Part shown: one piece after another, positions 55,401 through 64,000 of the stretch
Layout: each line of letters opens with the position of its first letter
How positions within the stretch are numbered: the stretch's first letter is position 1
Assembly (NCBI GenBank): GCA_020726505.1
Contig: JAHLEZ010000017.1
Location: forward strand, 992,001-1,056,000
Reading direction: 5' to 3'
Length of the DNA stretch: 64,000 bases
From: Leptodontidium sp. MPI-SDFR-AT-0119
Lineage: Eukaryota > Ascomycota > Leotiomycetes > Helotiales > Leptodontidiaceae
Translations under genes and position numbers: made by a program
Notes under the pieces: generated by a model
Databases searched by the model: none
Seen by the model: the letters and a program-made list of their open reading frames with translations, nothing else
Told to the model about the DNA's origin: nothing

Positions 55401-58400
55401 AAGTCATAGATGTAAATAGTCTTAAAGAAGTAAAGAAGACCCCTTAATAAATCTTAGCTAAGAACAAGTCTAAGATCTTTAATATAGTCTCTAAACTTAT
55501 TATATTAACCGCATTTAAGGTATTAGCTCGGAATACTATAACTAGCTCTTCGGCGAAGAGGCGTATTATGAAGCCTAAACTAACTATAGTCCCCTCTAGA
55601 ATCCTTAGACCTATCACGCGATTAACGTCTTCTTAAAACTCCCGTATATAAGAAGTACTAGACCGGAACGACTATAGGCTCGACAAGGTCCTTAATAAGC
55701 TATTGTCTTTATAAGAATTACTTAGTAACCTTATATTAAGGGAGATAATAGTACTTATTGACTCTCTTAGAGCTTCCCGAACGCTTAGCGGTGTAATTAA
55801 TCGACAGATACAAAGGGAGTATATTATTAACGTTAAAGTTATTACCTTTAAAGACAACTATAGTCTTAATAAAGAAGAAGTTATTATATTACAAAGACTA
55901 TTACTTAATTCTTTATATACTTTCTTAAAGCTTACGTTATACGTAAATTAATTAAACAAGTACTCCTTAATAAAGCGAGATAGTATTAAAATAAAGAAGG
56001 TCCTTAGTTAGCTCCTAAGAAGAATAAAATAAAGAAGAAAGGTTTAAGTATACCTTAAAGTCCTTAGGAATCTCCTTACTTTGAAATTTTAAGCTTATTA
56101 GCGGTAGTTCTAAAATAGTGTTATTATAATATAAGAATTAATAATTAAGAAGTTAATAATATAACTACTACTTAGCGCTATTTTACTATTTAGGCTAGTC
56201 TTAGTACTTTTCCTTAGTATACTATTAGTATATAAAGACTTAGTGTTAGAACTTCTTTACTTAATGCCTTTTATATTACTTAAAACGATACGGCGAAGTA
56301 CTCGACTAGTAAGAAACACTAGCTTTTGTGTTAAGATAAAGGCTATAAGTAATTCTATAGAAATAGGCAACTCGTTTTACTTGCTAGCGCCGAAGGTAAT
56401 AATCACAATACTTAGCTGCTCTAAGGTTAGTGATGTTAAAGTTACATTTAATATAAGGGCTGAAGTTAGTTATATGACTCTTAAAGTAACTAATCTCTTA
56501 GAACTATTAATAACGAGAAGTTAAATAATAGCCTTAAAGACAATTACTAGTATTAAGTCTCGTTTCGTCGGATTTACTAATAATGTTACTATTATTATAA
56601 GCAATTGCGCGATTAATAATTGGTTTTATATTATAAATAACCTTAGAGTCAAGGTTATCCTTAGTTTTTTATTCTTTCGTAAAGTTAGAGTTACTTTCTA
56701 TTACTTAAGGGATTACGATAAAGGGATTATACTCGCTTCTTTATAAGATTAGCGCTCTAGTCTTATTATTATAGTCAGGACTAACGATATTACTAAGGAA
56801 GTAAAGGATACTAAAGTATTATATAAAGAAAATAAAGTAGGGTTAATTTACTTTAAAGATTTAGAATCTAAGATTAGTTATAAAGAAGAAGACTTCTCGA
56901 GAAACAATTAACTAATTATTACTCGAGCGCTACAGTTAGTACACTCGAATACTTAGACATCCCGACATTAATAGGATTAGAAGAAGGAGTTTTTAAAGGG
57001 AGAGACAGTTAACTTTATCGTCTTTGCCTCTTATTACGAGACCGGGAACTTATAAGTCTTAAAGGGATAGCGTATATTAAATATATAAAAAGGGAATTCT
57101 ATGTATTAAAATCAGTAATTAAAGACTTTCTACTTAAGGTACTCCTTAACTCGTACTAAGAGGAACCCCTAGTCTCTAAGCCCTTATTTAGGGGAGTATT
57201 TAACAATAATTCCTTGTCTTTGGCTAGCCTAACGTTTAAATGGACTACTAATTATGACGAGCTTCTAATTAAGTTACTGTTTAGAGAAGCGTAGAATATA
57301 ATAGTACAAGTAAGAACTATATATAAGTTAAAGGCTAAGAAAGTCTTACTTATTGATTTGGCTAACTTAAAAGGCGACCCTTTTAGTGAGAAGGAGGACT
57401 AATACAAGTGTATATAAGAACAAGGAACTCCTTAAGATTATATTAAAAAGTATTAAGAACACTTGTTATTATACTTCGTTAACGTACCTTAAAACTTAAG
57501 ACTTACTTTAAAAAGGCTAACTAAATTAAACGTAAGTAGCTTATTATGGCTAAAAGAGAGAGCCTTATTTGACAAAATAATAATTAATCAGGAAGGAGTT
57601 ATAACTTTTGACTAGCTTAAGTATAATAAATTTTATAAAGATGTTTTCCCTCCTATTATTATTAAGACTATTAAATATACGGCTTAGTAAGCTCTTAACT
57701 TTCCTTTACTACGGGCACTTATTCCGGAGGTTATTAAGATAATATAAGAAAGGCTCGACAAAGGAGTCCTAGAGTACTCTAAGGGACTTTATTATAATAC
57801 TTAGTTCTTAGTCTAAAAGAAGAAGTCAAGGAAATATAGATTAATTAACTTGGCTATTATATTAAATATTATTACTTATAGGGATGTGAACTTCCCGCTA
57901 TTTATTAATGAGTTTTCTAAAGAGTTTACTAGTTATTATGTTACGAGTTTCGTTGACTTGTATTTTAGGTACGATTAATAAGTGCTTTATTAGTCTAATA
58001 GGGATATAACTGCTTTTTATATTCCTTACATTAAACTAGTCCGAAATACGACACTTTCATAAGGCGTTATTAATTTTGTTACATAATTTGTCTAAACAAT
58101 TACACGTATCTTAAAGAAACTAATCTTAGTAATTGTAATGCTATTCTTAGACGATATTAGTGTCAAAGGCTTATATATAGACTACGACTAAGCTAAAGCC
58201 TTACTAGGGATTAAAAAGTTTGTCCTAGAGTATATTAAGAACCTTGACATAACTCTCGAACGCTTAGAGCGTACTAGAGCTATAATTAGGCTTAAGTCAC
58301 AATTTTGTCTTAATAACATGGACATTGTGGGGTACACTTATAACTCTAGAGGGAGAGAATTATCTATAAGACACTTCGTTAAAATTAAGAACTAGTAAGA

Positions 58401-60842
58401 ACTAATAAATCTCACTAAAGTCAAGGTATTCCTAGGACTTATTATTTACTTCTAAATTTAAATTAAGAACTTTCGCTTAATCGTTAAACCCTTATACGTA
58501 CTCTCACGGAAAGGGATCAAGTTTTACTAAGAACCTGATTTATAAGGTAAGGCTATGGCTAAATTACAGGACGCTTTATACTTATCCCTAGTCTTATGTC
58601 AAATAAATTACAAAGAAGGAGCTAATAAAATTGTAATTAAAGTTAACTTTAGCGGAACTGGCTAAGGCGGCTTCCTTAGCTAAAGGGAGTTGACTTCAAA
58701 TAAAATACGCCTAATAAGGTACAAGAGTAAGTTCTAGAGTAAGACTAAAGTTAAATATAATGCCACTAAGAGAGAGTGTAAAGGTATACTTTATATTTTA
58801 AAGAAACTAAAGATTTGACTTATTAAAGTGTACTTCGTTATAGAGACAGATACTAATACACTTATTATATAACTAAACGGAGTAACTTACGATCACCTTA
58901 ACGCGATATTAACTAAATAACTTACTTAGATACGACTCTTCGACTTTGAAGTTTAATACGTCTAAAGAACGACACATATAGTAATAGACTAATTGTCTTA
59001 AAGACTTAAGTACCCTGAAGATTCCCTAGAAGAAAGTAATATTAACGAAGACTAGATTCTCTCTAAGTTTAGAGCTTACGAGATTTGTCTTATTAATATT
59101 ATAAGCGAAGAAGAGACTAATAGTTCGGAATTAGACGGCGTATTAATAGACCCAGAACTTCAGAGACAAAATAAAATCCTTTAAGATATAAAATCTATAG
59201 TCTAAAGACTTCGTAATAAGAGGGACTTACTTCTTCTAGTAATTCTAAGTCCTTTTTTAACGAAAGAGGCCTACTTATTATAATAAGTAAGTACAAAGAA
59301 TAGTACTAAGAAATAACTTAATACTTAACGACACTTAAGACTCTAAAGTCAATAAATTAGAAATAATTCTGAATATTTAAGTGTAAAGTACTAAATTACG
59401 GCGTATATAGTCGTAAGATCTAGAAGTTACTGTCAAAAGGGGCTCTAATTAAGCTCGTTATCGACATAGTAAGAGAGAAAGAGGTAATACTTAAGAGTTA
59501 TTATAATAACTCAGGCTATAAAGGACGGGAAAGTACGTATTACCGAATCTTTACTTAATACTTCTAAAAAGGCTTATATATAGACTATATAAATTATATT
59601 TAGACATACTAAGATTACTAACTCTAATTATTTAAACGCTAAGAGGAACCCCTTTACTTAATAATATTAAATAGCTTAATAAAGAAATAGGCGCTTAATA
59701 TTATATTTATGCCGGTAGAACGCGGAAAGAAGTACTTAATAGTTACTAAGGATAACATAAGTAATTAAGTTGAGGCAAGAGCCCTCGCTAATAGAGAGGC
59801 TAAAGGGGTAACTAACTTTATTTAATAAGACATTATTTACTAGCACGGGCTGTTTTAGAGGCTTATTATTAATAATAGAACTAAGAATATAGGAGAAGTT
59901 ATAGATTTACTTAATAAAATAGAAGTTAACTAGATCTAAATCTTAGTATATAACGTTAAAGCGAATAAAATAATTAAGAGAGGACATAGCCCGATTAAAA
60001 ATACGCTTTCTAAAATAAGCGGACGTTAGCTTAATAACCTTCTAATAGTGTTATTTATAAACCGTACTATAATATATCGCCTTACGGAGTATACTCTTTT
60101 TTATATAATCTACGAGAGAGAAGTTATCTTACTTATTAAGATAATAAACTTAACTTAGAAATCATTATTTACTAAAGAGATCAGGGACCGCTTTAAGCTC
60201 TTAGAACTCTGCGCTCTCTAGTTTTAAATACGACAGGAATACATTAACGAAGTTATACTTATAAAGACCTGTCGCTATTAAAAAAGTAAAGAAGTATTTA
60301 ACTTGAAATATAATATCCGTAAATAATTATTTGTTAAAGGAGACTTAGTCTTACGTTAGGACTTTATTAGAGAGAGGGATATATCTACTAACTGTGCTCT
60401 CAATTTCAGATGGCTTAGACTTTACGAGATCTATAAAGCTTATATAAAGAAAGGGTACTATAAACTCAAAGAGTTAGGCCTAAATAGCCCCCGACTTCGC
60501 TAGACTTTTACTAGGAATAAACTTAAGCTCTTTTATAAGAGGCACGACTTTATTTACAACGACAGCGACGATAATAGATAACTTAATAAAGAATTAAATA
60601 ACAACCTCACGTTTAATTATAAACTTAACATTGATATACACGACCTTAGTGACCCCGAGTTCTTAAAGAACCCTGAGATTCTAACGTTATAGCGTATTCG
60701 AAATAATAAGATAATAATTAGAGTCCTTGAGTTATCTTAATAATAACGTAGTAAGTACTAAGTAATGTTTGACTCAGAATAAAATATACTTTAATATTAG
60801 GGATTAATACGAAGTCGTACTTCTAATATTTAAAGAGGGGGA
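52493..60842 (+). mobile_element. second Ty3/gypsy-type retrotransposon interior, RIP-degraded
   Basis: Gag begins with ATG at 53330 (MSSYNKLNNANN) and runs, stop-ridden, to about 54,800. Reverse transcriptase lies at about 57,835-58,390: RLINLAIILNIITYRDVNF, SFVDLYFRYDQ, RDITAFYIPYIKLVRNTTLS, and the catalytic FLDDISVKGLYIDYDQAKAL; then SKSQFCLNNMDIVGY-type blocks. RNase H-like sequence is at 58,560-58,900 and integrase-type sequence at about 59,400-60,400. A purine tract AAAGAGGGGGA at 60,832-60,842 marks the 3' end of the interior. The RT type differs from the element at 4079, so these are two lineages. 52,493-53,329 is leader without a frame. Confidence 0.8.
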
Positions 60843-61342
60843 CGATATACTACTATATACTAAAATGATCGTTAAACTAATTTTATATTACTAAGAACTA
60901 CGATTCAGGACACCTTAGTATTATAATATATATAAAGAAGAGCTTATATAGCCTTAAGTAGGTCAGAGAGAACATTAGCCCTATATTATAAGAATACTTA
61001 TCTCTTAGAATAAAACTTAATAAGAAACTAACGCCCTTATAAACTACTTACTATATATAAATATACAATAAGTTTAGAACGAGACTATTATTATTAAGCT
61101 AGCGATATTTTAAGCGGCAAAAAGTAATTTCGTTTAAATAAGCTAATTGTCGGGCTTAATCCGTAGGACTAGATTTTAAAACGGCAAGTTAAACTTATAG
61201 CTTAAGCTAGAAATTCGAGTCTAACGTGCTAGACACCCTAAAGAATATAGACGTAATATACTTAGGCGTTAACTCTCAGTAATTAATAAAAAGAGAGGGA
61301 ATAATAAAGTAAGTCTATTATTCTTAAGGACAAAGTTAATAA
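60843..61342. other. AT-rich sequence, possible 3' LTR of the second gypsy element
   Basis: Follows the purine tract, so an LTR is expected here, but I find no matching copy at the 5' end. Confidence 0.35.
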
Positions 61343-61597
61343 TGTCAGTGCAGTACCGGTTCATGTACCACGCCGCATATGTGAATATATTCCAATGCAA
61401 GTATGGCGACAAAGTAATAAATATATAGTTCAAAATCTGTGTATATTCTAAGAGAGTGCGAGGAGAGCCAGACTATATATTACGAAACACTACCGAATTT
61501 CCACCGGAACTAGTCCGGCTAGGCTCTAACCCCTAACTTTAATCCGCACCACTTTTTTAGACTAAAGTATACTTATATAAGGACCTATAAACTAATA
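61343..61597 (+). repeat. second copy of the LTR seen at 13604
   Basis: 255 bp, TGTCAGTGCAGTACCGG to ...AAACTAATA, colinear with 13604-13860 with mainly C/T and G/A differences. Preceded by AATAA, followed by CTAGT, so target copies do not match. Confidence 0.85.
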
Positions 61598-62989
61598 CTA
61601 GTAAAACTTCTCTTAGAAAAACTATTTCTAATACACGTAAAAGTAAATAACAAGTAATATATAAGAAATAATAAATAAAATAACAAAGTATCTAATAGCG
61701 TCTAATTCCGGCTCGACAGTGTCCCGAAAGTGCCCCAAAAGGGGCCCGAATCTAGCGAGACATAATAGCGAAGTTAAGCGAGAACTAATAATAATAAGAA
61801 CCCTTAGTATTATATAACGTAATAAATATATATATATTACTTTCCCCTAAAGATTTAGAGTCTCTTTTAACTAATATATATATAACTATTGTACGTATAT
61901 TACTTTCTGATCTCTCTAATTCGCTTAATATAACTCAAAAACTGACATTTCTAAGAAGACTATATTAAATTAAATAAACAACTTAAAAGTAAATATACTC
62001 TTTAAAGATAGTTTAGTAAGAAAATAATATATTAATTAAAAACAGTGCTTATACTAATACTCACAAAAGCGCTCGACCTCGCCTATCGTAAATACTACAT
62101 TTAGTGCGTCCGCCTCCTCGTAAAGAATCTGTCTCACGAATATACCTTTAATAATCTTAAGAGCAAGAAATACACGTATTACGTAAAGAAAAAGTTTTAA
62201 TATAACTTAGTAAGTATTCTTATTTCTTTTCCTTATTCTAAATCGTATCTAAATCCTCGCCGAAAGTATTCTAAACATATAGTTACTAATATATAATAGA
62301 TTTTATAGTTTATTACTAAAGAGTACTTTCGTTTAATTGCCGCCCTCGAGGCGAAAAATAAAGAAGTTATTATTACTACTGTTAAATTAATTAATTCGGC
62401 ATTATTAGTCGCCGCTACTAGCGTATTAAAGACTACTAAGGAGTTGTCGCTAGCGTTATTAAAGGAAACGCGCGTTATACGCTAGGAAATCGCTGGCCTA
62501 ATTAGCTCGTAAGTAATAAGTTAACCCCCTTATTCCTTTTTAATATTAAGGCTCTTAAGTATCAACGCTTTATACTGTAAAAAACAGTGTTAGTCTTAAA
62601 CCGGCTTTTTACTGTCGTCTCTTCTACCGCCACTAAGCGTGATAAGGAGGACGGCGGTAAAGACAATACTTCTACTAAGCGTCTTCGCTAAAGTCGCCGT
62701 TATAACGCAGAGGAAGAAGACGAGGAACCTCTTTTAAATATTTATAAGTAAGGGATTCGGCCCTGTTTTAGATTAACTTCGTAATAAGTTCTTCGTGGCG
62801 GCACTTTCTTTATATTATTATACGGGAGTAACCTCTTATAGTAAAACTAATAGTTTGTCTTTATTAAAGTATCGTCGTAAGGCCGCCTATTAATACTTTA
62901 AATTAGAGGGTGTTTAGAATTAAATCGAGTGTGTTTCTGACTTCGCAAATTAATTAAATATAAAAATAATCGCAAGTAATAAATTAATA
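61598..62989. other. AT-rich transposon remnants with an unrecognised eroded frame
   Basis: On the + strand, 62,040-62,740 keeps protein-like stretches (LTKALDLAYRKYY.., FRLIAALEAKNKEVIITTVKL, then a basic/acidic tail RRYNAEEEDEEP) with in-frame TAA/TAG. Not assigned to a family; could be the N-terminal part of a DNA-transposon protein. Confidence 0.35.
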
Positions 62990-64000
62990 AAAATAAGAGT
63001 TATAAAGAAATATATAAATAATAAAAAAATTAACGAGTATAAGAAACCCCTTTATTATTAGTCTAAATTGACTCTAGTTAACTATTAAACTTAACCCTCT
63101 ATTTTAATAGTAAGGATATTAATATTAATAAAATCCCAAAGAGCCTTATTTAGAGTACTCTTCGTTATAGCGTCAGTAAGATTATTAGCGCTATTAATCT
63201 ATCGAACCTCTATTAGCTCTCTACGCTCGTATAATTGACGAATAGCTATAATATTAATTATTAGGCGCTTCTCTTTAGTCATATTAAGCTTAATAATACA
63301 CTTATAAAGGAACAAAGAATCCGTGCAAATAATAATAAGAAGACGTAAGATATTAAGCTTATTAGTTACTATATTAATAGTCGTATTAAGGGAGATTAAT
63401 ATATTAATATTAGTTACTATAATATATAACTCTAATACGAACACTATATAAGTTACTCTCTTATATTTTATTAAGTTAATATACACGATATTATTAATTA
63501 AGGTAAATTACGTATCCCCTATTATTTCGGCACTAATTATTAATACAAAACTTATTTATAAACTTAAGTTTTTATTATTAATAAAAGAACTATTTATAAA
63601 AACGTAAACCTTCGTAAACTATAAGTCAATTAGTACGTATTAGAGTCCTCTCTCTAAGTTGTCTATTTATTATTTAAGGCGTAAGTTTAAGGCCTTAACG
63701 TTATTTTCTGTTAGATCTTAATATTATACTATAACTAAGAGATTAAATATTACTTTTAATTAATAAATAATAATAAAGTAAGCTACACGAGCTCGTTACT
63801 CTTTGTAGGCCTTCTTATAGTCCTCTTTTTTTGTGTCGACTAGCTCTAGCCTTGCTCCTTGACTCTTCTAAGACATATAAAGGCTATCCCTGTTTATAGA
63901 GATAGTATATTTATTAAACGTAATAGTTTCGATAGGGAATAGTACTTATATCGGCTTCGTTAGAAAACCGGCCTTAGTGATCTCATTTTACTCTCTTACT
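62990..64000 (-). mobile_element. Ty1/copia retrotransposon 3' end, continues past right edge
   Basis: The minus strand spells copia RNase H: SSFINNKNLSL.ISFVLII (about 63,600-63,530), CKRVT-like KYKRVTYIVFVLELY, ICTDSLFLYKCIIKLNMTKEKRL, YERRELIEVR (63,200), then STLNKALWDFININILTIKIEG (about 63,150-63,090). Stops replace W and Q. A purine-rich AATAAAGGGG at about 63,045 (minus) may be the polypurine tract. Confidence 0.78.

Noticed and set aside
13604..61597. The LTRs at 13604 and 61343 as the two ends of one giant element
   Set aside because: 13604-13860 has its own matching AATAA on both sides, so it is a solo LTR; dozens of unrelated genes lie between.
52493..61597. LTR at 61343 as the 3' LTR of the gypsy element at 52.5-60.8 kb
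   Set aside because: The likely 5' LTR (52209) is a different family, and a purine tract at 60,832-60,842 places the interior's end 500 bp earlier.
1..64000. CRISPR array, tRNA, rRNA, Starship captain (DUF3435), secondary-metabolite core enzyme
   Set aside because: None seen on either strand by eye; tRNAs could still be missed without a covariance-model scan.

Overview
This is a segment of a filamentous ascomycete genome (Pezizomycotina; a leotiomycete-like fungus is my guess, low confidence). The evidence is short 46-120 nt introns with GT..AG ends and CTAAC/CTGAC branch sites, fungus-only families (Zn2Cys6, HET, fungal rhodopsin-type membrane protein, DUF6594, dysferlin-domain peroxin), and a sharp two-compartment composition. 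AT-rich blocks (about 780-2,300, 3,860-16,000 and 50,350-64,000) hold transposons in which glutamine and tryptophan codons have become stops, the pattern left by repeat-induced point mutation (RIP). The block from about 16,000 to 50,350 has normal composition and carries the genes.

Layout. 1-488: 5' part of a Zn2Cys6 regulator running off the left edge. 852-2,295: a Tc1-like transposon. 2,678-3,060: MFS transporter remnant. 3,299-12,330: an unidentified pseudogene split by a TA-flanked inverted-repeat element, itself split by a chromodomain Ty3/gypsy element with a perfect 5-bp target duplication. 12,460-13,067: a second inverted-repeat element with related ends. 13,604-13,860: a solo LTR. 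15,900-21,600: gene-poor.

21,630-35,097 is accessory: a DUF6594 protein, a decayed coiled-coil gene split by two abutting MITEs, a conserved fungal protein of unknown function, a broken killer-toxin-like GH18 chitinase, a broken HET gene with a 158-bp MITE inside, a rhodopsin-like seven-helix protein and an intact HET protein.

37,036-47,947 is conserved housekeeping: a Trf4/Cid-type nucleotidyltransferase, a dysferlin-domain peroxin, YIP1, PAM16, a short-chain dehydrogenase and a small membrane protein. An ankyrin pseudogene (48,521-50,340) touches the right AT-rich block, which holds a reversed LTR fragment, two nearby LTR copies, a long gypsy element, another LTR and a copia end.

The genes do not form a biosynthetic cluster. 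The left half looks like a decaying self/non-self and accessory region between transposon-rich blocks; the right half is ordinary core genome. I found no CRISPR, rRNA or tRNA gene, Starship captain recombinase or convincing new system. The most unusual signals are the stacked transposons, the micro-exons and the AATAA context shared by three LTRs.
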